64,000 bases of DNA, taken from NCBI GenBank assembly GCA_005656395.1, contig SRSI01000013.1, positions 1 to 64,000 of the forward strand, read 5' to 3'. Position 1 is the first letter of the stretch, and each line of letters opens with the position of its first letter. The position numbers and the translations under genes are program-made. The stretch comes from Strongyloides papillosus. Its lineage: Eukaryota > Nematoda > Chromadorea > Rhabditida > Strongyloididae. Below the pieces are notes generated by a model. The model was not told where the DNA came from. It searched no databases and worked only from the letters and a program-made list of their open reading frames with translations. This document shows, piece after piece, positions 1-10,009 of this stretch.

Positions 1-239
1 ATATATAAATGGTGATTATTAATGTTTTATGTCTAGAAAATTTTATAAAAATTATATTATAAATTGATTGAATCCATATAAGTATATTCTGCTGGATCTC
101 CAAAGTAATAATCATGAATCAACTAGATGTTTGAAGTTTTTTTTTATTTGTTTTTAATTAATTTTTTACGTGATATATACTTTTTAACCTGACTTAAATA
201 ATGTTTTTAATGCACCAAACAAAGATTAACAATATTAAT

Positions 240-1640
240 CATATTTAATAAATTACAATTTGTTCAAGATTTTTTCTTTGAATATCCAATATTTTATCAA
301 CAATGTCAATTCTTGTCTATTGGGTCATGGGAAACATTCTACGATCTTTTACAAGTTGAAGTAAATCTTCCTACAGACAAAGTTAAAATGAATGTTTAAC
401 TGTGAATGAATCTGGAGTTTGGACCTAATGGAAGTTTTCTTACAATGTAAATCAAAATGAAGAAATCCAGCTGTTTTTGATGTGTACATTTCACAATTAA
501 CTCTTATCTTGGAATCAACTGAATATTCTGAAATCTAAGAAATATGCTCTTATCTATTATTCCTTGAACTTGAAATCGGAAGCTTTGGATCTATATCCAT
601 TCTCCAAGAAATTTCTGCCTAATATTTTAGAATGCAAGGAATCAAAAAAATTCTTCAGAGGAACACCAAAATGTGGATATGTTTCTGCTTTGTACTCATG
701 CTTTATTTGATTCAAAATGTCAAGTTTCTACTTCAAAAAGGATACGTTGAAAATTCTTTTAGAAAAATTCTCAGTTATAATTAGTAATAGGGCATATATT
801 TATGCTGGCTGGACGACTAAAATGGACACTCATCCAGTAAATTAACAAATTTTGTCATGAATTGGCCTCAACACGAAAATTAAAATAATAAATTACAACA
901 TAAACATAATATTATTAATAATAAAACATATTTTGTTGACATTCTGGTGATGCTAAATCCATATATGGATCAAAAAAATTTCTTATTCACAACGAAAATA
1001 CAAAAATAAAAGTGTAAATTTTCTATCTTTTGTACTAGTAGAACAAGAGGTAATGGGAGTAGAACAGTTAGTCACTGGATGAGTATCATCCTCTCGGCTG
1101 GACAAATCAAATCTATTGGCTTATCAATATCGTCAATTTATCAAAACTTATTATTACTTTGAGAAGAAATAATATTACTAATTGAAATTTCTGCTGACTT
1201 CGGTACTTTCAATGATTTCCTTGTATATTCCGCTTTTGATGAATTACAAGAATGCTGGCTAGATGATTTCATTACATTTTCTGAAGGTTTATGCAACAAT
1301 AGCCCCAACAATTGTTCAGTTATCGGAGATTATTCTACTGTCTCATATGTTGTTTCCAAGTTGTTGAAAAGATAATCAATTCTCTATGCATTTGAAATGA
1401 CATCATGATCATCATAGGATGTTATTGAAAAAAAGTCAAACTTGAAGACATTCTGTGATAAGATTGACAATGACTACATAGTTTGTATAACTATGACTGA
1501 AGAAGCTAAATTTGGACTCATAATCGCCAATATCAATGTCTATGTTGACTTCTGCAATTAAAGAGAGGAAACACGTTTACTTAATCAAACCTGGAGAATG
1601 AGGAACTATCGAAGAATTATGTTCATGATAATATGTAAAA
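240..1640. other. degenerate coding-like sequence
   Basis: No intact gene. Short protein-like stretches survive on the plus strand (about 270-385, containing FYQQCQFLSIGSWETFYDLL before a stop) and on the minus strand (about 1150-1320 and 1490-1565). All are broken by stops and frame changes within 60 codons. This looks like one or two decayed genes or transposon remnants; I cannot name the family. The first 240 bases hold nothing I can identify. Confidence 0.3.
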
Positions 1641-1775
1641 GATATATAATTAAATAAATGTTAAAATTTATTTTTTATTGAATAAAAATTAGAATGAATC
1701 ATCTTTTAAATGTAAATTAAATTGGACTTCTCGTAAATTATAGTTCTTTTTTAGATTATTTCTTACTCAATGAAT

Positions 1776-1945
1776 CTATTTTCGTGAACGAACAAAATAT
1801 CCATCAGCACCATCTTCATTGCTGTCATCAATAAACTAGAAAATTATATGAAAAATTAAATAATACTCACAGGTATATTATCGGTATTCAAAGTAGCAGT
1901 TGTAGCAATAGTGAGAGCAAGAATTATAGCACTAATAAATTTCAT
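1776..1945 (-). CDS. 44-residue secreted peptide, two exons
   Basis: A tiny gene too short for ordinary ORF calling. Exon 1 (1871-1945) encodes 25 residues starting MKFISAIILALTIATTAT, a clear signal peptide. A 35-base intron (1836-1870, GTGAGT donor, TTTTCTAG acceptor) joins it in frame to exon 2 (1776-1835), which adds an acidic stretch rich in Asp, Glu and Gly and ends VRSRK before TAG. The mature peptide would be roughly 25 residues, possibly shorter after processing at the basic tail. A TATTTAAG box lies about 38 bases upstream of the ATG (1983-1990, minus). The family is unknown. A broken inverted copy at 9712-10002 shares the same intron position, which supports the exon structure. Secretion is inferred only from the hydrophobic N-terminus. 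Confidence 0.7.
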
Positions 1946-1990
1946 TCTTCAAATTATGTTCATAACATTGTATTATAGTCTTCTTAAATA

Positions 1991-2835
1991 CCATTTCAAT
2001 CAGGATTTTTTGGTTCAACAAATTTGAAGAACTTACAAAAAATAACTTATAAATATTATCAGTTTTAAATAAATTGTTTTTAATGTGTGTTTAATATTAC
2101 AGATAATTTATACTAATACAAAATCATATTGATATAAGCAAAGTATTATAAATAATATTTATTTGTATTTATAGGATAATGTTTGTACTATCATTTACTC
2201 TTGTTTTACCAGTCAATTTTAAATATTTCTTTATAAATTTTTTAGATTTCAAAACTTTTTTTTTAAAATTTAACGTTTCAATAGCTTAATGTATAATTTA
2301 ACACAATTATCATCGTTAACGAGGACTATCTGTGATACCAAAATTTAAAAATTATTTCTATAATTTTTATCAAAATTTATCCTTACAGGATAAATTATAT
2401 ATTTTTTTAAAAATAATTAAATTTTATGACCATTAAATTTATTACTACAATCTTTATTTCGAATTTAAAAATAGGAATGTCTACAAATTAAATTGTTATA
2501 AAGATTGAAACATCTGTATAGGAATATGTAACAATGCTATATATTTATAAAGTTTGTTTTTCACAATATATATTAATTAATTTAACAAACATTAATTCAA
2601 AGCAAATGAATTCATTACTAATTTGAAAACAAAAAATTTTAAAAATAAGTGGAACATTTTTGAATTGAAAAAGTATTTATTAAATATTTATCTTGCGTTT
2701 CTTTGATAAATTTTCTTATTAAATACAAACCTTTTATAGAAATGGTACAGATAAAATTGATAATTATCTAAAACTGAATATATATATAGTGCTGGAATTT
2801 TTTAGGAACATTTAGTGAAAATAGCCCTGGGTCAC
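1991..2835. other. AT-rich intergenic, no gene seen
   Basis: Low-complexity AT-rich sequence between the small peptide gene and tRNA-Trp. I see no ORF, splice pattern or repeat that I can support. Confidence 0.5.
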
Positions 2836-2907
2836 GAATCCGTGGCGCAACGGTAGCGCGTCCGACTCCAGATCGGAAGGCTGCGTGTTCAAATCACGTC
2901 GGGTTCA
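2836..2907 (+). tRNA. tRNA-Trp (anticodon CCA)
   Basis: A 72-base cloverleaf. The acceptor stem GAATCCG pairs with CGGGTTC (2900-2906) through one T-G wobble, with discriminator A. The anticodon arm is TCCGA-CTCCAGA-TCGGA, giving CCA. A TTTT Pol III terminator starts about 7 bases downstream. An identical copy lies at 49984-50055. Confidence 0.95.
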
Positions 2908-3290
2908 TCACGTTTTGCTTTCTGATCTATAGTACTCTACAATTTCATATACGATGTGCTGCATTCTTTTTCAAATAGCGTAACATTCTTGCTTTTTAAT
3001 TAAACTCGTTTGCAAGTTTTATGCTCTTTTCAAGGCTACAAAAAAAACAATTTATCAAATACTTACTCATCTTCGATTTTGGAAATATAAATGTTTCATA
3101 ACAATAAAATTATTAAATATTTTTTTAAATTACATTTTTAAACAATATCGCAATATATAAAGCCTAAATTATCATCGCTCATTAAGTAATTTATACAACT
3201 TCATTTAACTAATTTTATAAAAACACATTTGACAAACATTATTTAAGATAAAAGACATTACGTGGAAGGGTTAAAATATTAAATTAAGGT

Positions 3291-3303
3291 TATATATAAA
3301 AGG
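3291..3303 (+). promoter_or_regulatory. TATA box of the tyrosinase gene
   Basis: TATATATAAAAGG lies 51 bases upstream of the preferred ATG at 3354, a normal distance for a Pol II TATA element with a short leader. Sequence match only. Confidence 0.5.
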
Positions 3304-3353
3304 TAGTGGTTTTATATAGTGATGTTTTAAAAGTTTTGTCATTTGTATTTGAT

Positions 3354-5560
3354 ATGTTTATTTGTAAAATTATTATTTTTATTTTTTGTATTGTTGTTTC
3401 TTTTTTTACTTTACAAACAACATCTTTAGATTGCTCTAAAGCACCAACACCAGCATTGAAAATCATTTGCGGTCAAATTCAAAGATGGGATGAAGGTTCA
3501 AGAAAGAGTCCGCAATTGACTCCAAGTATCGCATTACCACCAGCTATCCCTGGACAACCAGCTCCAATGATTGCTGCTGAAATCGCTCCTATTGCTAGAA
3601 CAGCTGCTCAATGTATGGATCTTGGATGCTTATGTTCTTTTCTTGGTGGAAATGGTAATGCTGGAAGTAACAATTGTGCCTTATCTAATGGACAACAACT
3701 AAATAAAGCATTAAGAAAAGAATTAAGAATGCTAACTACAGAAGAAAGGCAACGTTATCATGCGGCAGTACAAAAATTAAAGGCTAACGGTGATTATACT
3801 AATTTTGCTCAGATACATGCACAATTTTCTTCAAGTGGCGGAGCTCATAGCGGACCGGCATTTCTTCCATGGCATAGAGAATTTCTAAAGAGGTATGAGA
3901 TTGCCTTAAGGCAAATAGATCCTTCTGTTGCTTTACCATATTGGGATTCAACATTAGAAAGTGAACTTCCAACACCTGCTGATTCAATATTATTTACTGA
4001 CATATTTGCTGGTACTACAGATGCTCAAGGTAATGTTGTAACAGGGCCTTTCAAGGGATTCTCTACAACAAGTGGAGCACCAAATTTTAAAAGAAGAGTT
4101 GGAGCCCAAGGTAGTGTCTTTAAAGATTCAGAAGTTAATTATATACTACAGCAAACAAAAGTAGACCAAGTTTTATCGTTTACAGCACCACAACAAGGAT
4201 GTCCAGCACAAATTCAATGGAATGCTTTAGAGTATACCCACGGAAATGTTCATATTTTTGTTGGAGGTGATATGTTCGAAACATCCACTGCGGGTAATGA
4301 TCCAATATTTTGGAACCATCATTCATTTATTGATCTTATTTGGGAGCTGTGGAGACAAAGTAAACAGAACAGACTTGATAGAGAACAATCTTACCCACAA
4401 GATATGCAACAATGTTCTTCAGCTAATCATTTTGCCTCTGGTCTCATGAGACCTTTTGAACCATGGAGAAATATTGATGGATTGAATAACAAATATACTG
4501 ATAATTTGTATGAATTTGCTCCTAGACCAACGTGTTCTCCAGCAACCCCTACATGTGGTAGTGAATTTTTATTCTGTAAAATTACTAATAATTTTGGTAA
4601 ATGTACTGCAAAAATTAGACCAACAGGAAATTGTGTAGGTTTAGAGAGCATAAAAGAAGCTTGCTATCAAAGTCAATGTATTAATGGAAAGTGTGTTTCA
4701 AGTGTACCAAATCCAATAACAACACCTAAACCAGCAGTCCTACCAACACGTCCACCACCATTTGTTAGAGTAACTAAATTGCTTCAATGAAAACGAGTGT
4801 TGTAGTACATGGGCGAGAAATGGAGAATGCCAAAGAAATGGACCTTATATGAATGCTTGGTGTGCAGCTTCATGTAATAAATGTAAATTTAACTATGATA
4901 TCAATGCTGAATGTTCAGATAGGCATATGAATTGCGGATTATGGTCAAGATCAGGTGAATGCCAGAAAAACCTATTGTGGATGACAGAAAATTGCAGAAA
5001 AAGTTGTAATCAATGTGGCATTACAAGAGCAGAAAAATGTAGCGGTGGAAGGGGTACTGTAACTACACCAAGAACACCTGTAGTAAGTAATGGAAGAGAT
5101 CCGCAAGATAGAAGTGCTTGTAAATCAGTAGGATGCTTTAATGAAAATATTTGTTGTCCTGTTTGGGGTATAATGGGTGAATGTGCGAGAAAATCCTTTT
5201 TGGATGTCATGTAATTGCAGGTAAATAACTTCTTTTTACATTATATATATCTTTTTTCATAGAGTTTCATGTGGTTTTTGTGTTCCAAATGACTATTATT
5301 ATGGAAGTTGTAATGATTATCATCGTCAATGCCAAGATTGGGCTAGTAAAGGTGAATGCCAAAGAAATCCTTGGATGATGGAAAATTGCCGTTTTTCATG
5401 TCAATCATGTTACAGTCAATTTGAATTACGATCAATGTGTCGTAGTGGTTCTAGACCAATAGGTGGCTTCGTTAGTTGGGGACGTGGTATGAATTGGGGG
5501 ATGGGATTTGGTTTAAGGAAAGCTAGATCTTTTAATGACACTTCTTTTGACGAATATTAA
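3354..5560 (+). CDS. secreted tyrosinase with four ShKT domains, two frame breaks
   Basis: Type-3 copper oxidase (tyrosinase family; oxidation of phenols, in nematodes usually linked to cuticle or eggshell hardening) followed by Cys-rich ShKT modules. The ATG at 3354 is preferred over in-frame 3306 because MFICKIIIFIFCIVV is a signal peptide. Counting from it, the CuA histidines are about 155, 165 and 174 (IHAQF, GAHSGP, PWHREF) and CuB about 296, 300 and 323 (HGNVH, WNHHSF): all six are present. The tyrosinase frame closes at TGA 4788-4790, but the first ShKT domain (CFNENECC, from 4780) is in the +1 frame. A second break is an extra A in the A-run at 5190-5193. A 42-base GT-AG intron (5221-5262) then restores a WMSCNCR/VSCGFC join. 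Four ShKT domains are recognisable. Either a recent pseudogene or two homopolymer errors in the assembly. Confidence 0.85.
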
Positions 5561-5597
5561 TAAAAGAATAAAAAAGTTTTATTTTAAAATAATATTT

Positions 5598-7064
5598 TTA
5601 AAGTCCATTTGCCTTAATTATCTCTTTGTAAATAGCAACGGAATCTTTTGGTGTTCTTGTTTTATTGGGTGAAGCAAAATCAACGTGGAAAAGGCCAAAT
5701 CTTGTTCCATAACCTTCATGCCATTCAAAGTTATCCATTAAACTCCATAAAGTGTATCCTTTGACATTAACTCCTTCAGTAATAGCATCATGTAAAGAAC
5801 TAATATGTCCTTTGATGTACTTTTGTCTGCTGACATCAACATTTCCTTCACTTGCCTTATCCATGCAACCATTTTCAGTTATGTAGATTTTGATGTTTCC
5901 GTATTTTTTCTTTATTAATAATAAAGAATCTTTGAAAAGTTCCGGTGCATCACGTATCCAACCATCGCCTGCTTGTGGGTATTTAGTGTCTGTAGTTAGA
6001 GTAAAATTGAAATCATTTGAAAATTGACCAGTAACACCAGGAACTACATTTCTTCCTTTGAAAGCAATAAGTGGCGAATAGTAGTTGAAACCAAGGAAAT
6101 CAGCAGAATCTTTTAATAAAGCTTTTTCTTTATCGGTAAACTGCCTTAATGTAGTATCGCTATCACCTCGCTCTTTTCTCATTTCTTCATGTACTTTTTT
6201 AACATACTCTGGATAATCACCGTTCTTTCCGAAAATTGGTTCAGCAAAAATACCAAACGAAGAATCAAAGACATTTTCAACAATATCTGTTTCAGAAGGA
6301 TTTCCTGGTGTTTATACCAAAATGAAACTAATGTAATTCCAACCTCTCCTTTCTGTTGTTTTTTGTACTTATATCTGTAAAGTCGAAAAGCTCTAGCATG
6401 AGCTAGCAATAGATTGTAGGTAGATTGATATATTGTCCAATGTGAGTGTTTCATTAAACCCACCTGGAGCCATATCAACAAAACCTTTTGAATATCCAAA
6501 TGAAACCGTGCAATATGGTTCATTAAAAGTAATCCATTTTTTGACACGATCACCAAAAGTTTTGAAGCAAAAATCTGCATATTTTACAAACCAATTTTGA
6601 AAATTGTCATTTAAGAAACCTCCTTTGTAATGTAAGGCATTTGGTAAATCCCAATGATATAGTGTTACCATTGGTTCAATGTTATTTTCAAGAAGTTTAT
6701 CAATTAATTTGTTGTAGTAATCAACTCCAGCTTTGTTAACTTACCAACACCTGTAGGGAAGATTCTTGGCCATGAGAGTGAAAAACGGTAAAATTGTACT
6801 CCAATTTGTTTAAGCATATTTATATCGCCATCAATCTTATGATAAGAGTCACAAGCAACATCACCAGTATCATTATTTTGGATTTTATTTGGAAGTCTTA
6901 CAAAGTCATCCCAGATAGATTTCCCTTTCCTAAGAACCAGAAGAAATTATCAATAAATTAGTAAAGTTACCATCTTCAAAAGCGGCTCCCTCAATTTGGT
7001 AGGAAGATGTTGCCGTACCCCATATAAAATTTTTTGGAAATATTTTTAACTTATTATCATCCAT
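5598..7064 (-). pseudogene. GH1 beta-glucosidase (klotho/lactase-like), three frame breaks
   Basis: Glycoside hydrolase family 1 enzyme hydrolysing beta-linked glucose or galactose. The start at 7064 gives [20 protein letters not shown] with no signal peptide, suggesting a cytosolic form. A 46-base intron (6925-6970) gives [10 protein letters not shown]; a 41-base alternative (6930-6970) shifts the frame. The acid/base Glu is in TFNEP (near 6519-6521) and the nucleophile Glu in ITENG (5874-5876). The C-terminus keeps [13 protein letters not shown] and RFGLFHVDF. Three single-base shifts break the frame: about 6738-6745, 6420-6440 and 6315-6325, where AAACACC appears to lack one A. Conserved sequence resumes straight after each. 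It lies tail-to-tail with the tyrosinase gene, 37 bases apart. Length matches GH1 enzymes (about 470 residues). Assembly error is the alternative to decay. Confidence 0.8.
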
Positions 7065-7253
7065 GTTAATAGTATCACTAAATGTATTATTAGATTGTAC
7101 AAAGTTTTATATTTATAATGATAATATATAAACCGGTAATTAATAAAAAATTCATTGCCCTTGATATGAAATTATCGGTAACGTTATGATCTTTACTTTA
7201 TCAGTATCGCAAAATTTTTTTATTGTTTTCCAAAAATATTAATGAATAATTTA

Positions 7254-8207
7254 CACAGAAAGAAAAAAAAGGGAAAAGTTTCGACAAATCTATCTAAACT
7301 GCCATAAAAATTCTCACACTGCTAAAAAATCACCATTTATTCAAATTTTAAAATATTAAGTGACAGGAAAAATTTTTTAAACAGTGCAAAATACTAGATT
7401 GACGCAAAATTTTGCTATTTTTTTCTACGAAAAAATATATGTTGTAAATTTTGAAATAATGTATCTTTTATTTATATTAATGTTTTCGATACAATACTCA
7501 TCTTAGGTTCTAATTTTTTCTAATATACTATGAAATGCGTAGTTAGAATTCAATTTCGTGTAAAGTTGTCGAGTTTTAACAAAAATTATTTTTCTAAACA
7601 ATCTACTTGCAGAAATAAGTTTAAAAATTAAAAGGATTCATAATAATAATGACCAAAGGCCAAAAACTATTATTTAACCACATAAAGCATTAATAATTGA
7701 AAATATTATTTTAGCATTTGTTCCTATATTAAGTTTAAATATGTAGAAATATTTTTGACTCTAGATAAAAATCCATATAATTTTATAACTTTTCATAAAT
7801 TTGATTTTTAAATAGGACCTTTAAAGTTGTAAAAATAATTTATAGCCTTCAGAAGAGTGTAATTTTATGAAAAAGTATAATTTATAATTCAAACTATTAA
7901 AATTTATTAATAAAAATGTTGTGGTATGTTCATAAATGCTATTTATAAAAGCATTTATAATCTTAAATAAAATTAAATTCTAATCTTGTATTTAAAAAAT
8001 GTATTGTAGAAAAAGTCTAAGTTTTTAAATAACAGTAATACATTAAAAATAGAAACTTACTTTAATAACTCGTTAATTATTGTTTTAATTTTTATGTACG
8101 ATACTATTGTGATAAAATTAGTCGCAAATCAAGAAAGTTCAAATTTTTTTAGCTAGAAATAATTCATTACTCTTTTACGCAAAAATTTTTCCTTACCTTT
8201 TTGTGCG
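7254..8207 (-). mobile_element. TA-flanked MITE, family with CACACA termini
   Basis: About 954 bases bounded by CACAGAAAGAAAAAAAAGGG on the left and TTTTTGTGCG on the right, each flanked by TA. Internal sequence matches, in reverse orientation, the elements at 31779, 44981 and 48260 (shared GATAAAATTAGTCGCAAAT near one end). No coding capacity. TA duplication and short A-rich inverted ends suggest a non-autonomous Tc1/mariner derivative. Confidence 0.65.
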
Positions 8208-8898
8208 TAAATGTAAATATAATTCTACTTTGGAGGTATTAAATTTCATAAATTAAATTGTTTTTTATTCTTAATTAAACTTTGTTTAGTTCAATTTAAT
8301 GTTAAGATATTTAGAAGGAATATTGACTTTATTAAACATTAAAATTTAACAGATAAGATATAACCTGTTATTAATGGTAAATTTAAAGTGTAAAGTTAGA
8401 AATTAATGAACATTCTTTACAAATGTTAACTCAAAGTTATAATAACAACGTCTAGATTGTTCTGAATAATTTTTTGTCCTCGTTAAGACAATAACAGATT
8501 TGTTGATAATAAAATATTGTTTTAAGCTCTATTTAAATTAGATAATAAACTTTGGTATCTGTATATTATCATAGTCCGTTTTAATCTTTGATTAATATGT
8601 TTATTACATTGTAAGGAAATCTTATCATTACTTTTAAAAACAATTTTGAAAGTATGGAATAACAAAAAAATTTAGATAATCATGGGGCAACTTCCAATAA
8701 CACGAATTTAAAGCGATCATTTTATTAATACAACACAAAATAATTTTCTTATACTGACCGAAGTGTAATATTTTGATTTCTCTAAATAATTTTAATGCAG
8801 TGGGTGACTAATATACTGGTAATAAAATAGTTTTTAGAATAAATATCTTTTGGTAGTTTATGTTATGTATAAAAAAGTAAGATTTACAAAAGAGTGGA

Positions 8899-8972
8899 AG
8901 CTCCATCCCGGGCTCGAACCGAGGACCTCTCGATTAGAAGTCGAGTGCTCTATCCAACTGAGCTAATGGAGC
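8899..8972 (-). tRNA. tRNA-Arg (anticodon UCU)
   Basis: A 74-base cloverleaf on the minus strand. Acceptor GCTCCAT pairs perfectly with ATGGAGC; the anticodon arm is CTCGA-CTTCTAA-TCGAG. The T-arm has one T-G pair. The discriminator is U. A TTTT terminator follows on the minus strand. Confidence 0.95.
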
Positions 8973-9199
8973 TGTCTCGGGCCTTTTGTTATAGAGGGAA
9001 TTTTTGAGGTAAAAATAGTACATTTCTGTTATCATAAAATTTAAACAAATCAAATAAATAGTTAGAATTAAGAAAAACAACTAAGAATTACAATACACCT
9101 AAAATGCATCGATAAAAGACGAGTAAATGACTTTAAAAACACGATTTTATGAATCCAAAACAAGGAATGGGTTATTTTTGAAGAATAAAAAAGGATTCT

Positions 9200-9282
9200 T
9201 GACGAGAGAGGGATTCGAACCCTCGCATCCGAAGATACCAGTGCCTTAAAACTGGCGCCTTAGACCGCTCGGCCATCTCGCC
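9200..9282 (-). tRNA. tRNA-Leu with an eight-base anticodon loop (AAG or UAA)
   Basis: An 83-base class II tRNA with a long variable arm (TATC-TTCG-GATG). Acceptor GGCGAGA pairs with TCTCGTC; discriminator A. The anticodon stem CCAGT/ACTGG encloses eight bases, TTTAAGGC, instead of seven. Compared with the usual Leu-AAG loop TTAAGGC there is one extra T. The anticodon reads AAG or UAA depending on register, and both specify leucine. A T-run terminator follows. Confidence 0.85.
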
Positions 9283-9711
9283 ATGGATAGAAGCAGATTT
9301 TTGGGTTTGACCAAATTTTTGTTAATACACGATGATTTTTAAGATGCAAATAAAGTTTTTGCATTCATTTTAGTATATAACAAAAAATTACATATAATTA
9401 TTACATTATTGAGTCATTCTGGTAACTTTTTACCTCACAATGTTAAAGAAAAGTACATCTATATATATGTTAGAAATTTGTTTTACCGGTCTTACTTGAT
9501 TTTTTCTTTTGATTTAAAAATTATGGTTAATTAAATAACTATTCTAAAATAGAAAAAAACTTTCACTTAATCACAAACAAATATTTCATAATTTGTGTAC
9601 AATCACAAGATATTTGTGTTATTCTAATAATATTTAAATTATAGTTTGTATAGCTACATTCATAAGACATTTTTGTATGTTTTTCAATTTTTTTAAACCT
9701 AAAAAATTATT

Positions 9712-10002
9712 ATAAAAATAAAATTAAAGAATTCTGCTCTCCACTATTGCTACAACTGCTACTTGAATACCGATAATATACCAGTGAGTATTATTTAATG
9801 TTTCATATAATTTTTAGTTTATTGGTGACAGTAGTGAAGATGATGTTGATGGATATTTTGGTTCGTTTATCAAAATAAATTCATTGAGTAAGAAATAATC
9901 TAAAAAAGAACTATAATTTACGAGAAATCCAATTTCATTTACATTTAAAAAATGATTTATTCTAACTTTTATTCAATCAAAAATAAATTTTAATATTTAT
10001 TT
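9712..10002 (+). pseudogene. broken inverted copy of the 44-residue peptide gene
   Basis: Strongly similar, on the opposite strand, to the gene at 1776-1945 plus about 130 bases of its 3' flank. The start codon is lost, one T is missing in the CTT of the signal region, and another T deletion turns TTTGAAT into TTGAAT, making a stop. The intron (GTGAGT donor near 9784) and acidic exon 2 are still recognisable. Similarity ends near 10002 at TTTATTTA. This is an old inverted segmental copy. Confidence 0.7.
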
Positions 10003-10009
10003 AGCACGC

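Noticed and set aside
6735..6748. GTAAGTTAACAAAG as an intron in the GH1 gene
   Set aside because: Fourteen bases is too short to splice; a single missing base explains the frame change better.
9200..9282. Nematode-specific V-arm tRNA (nev-tRNA) with a Gly or Ile anticodon
   Set aside because: The loop reads AAG or UAA, both leucine codon readers, so an ordinary Leu tRNA with an extra base is simpler.
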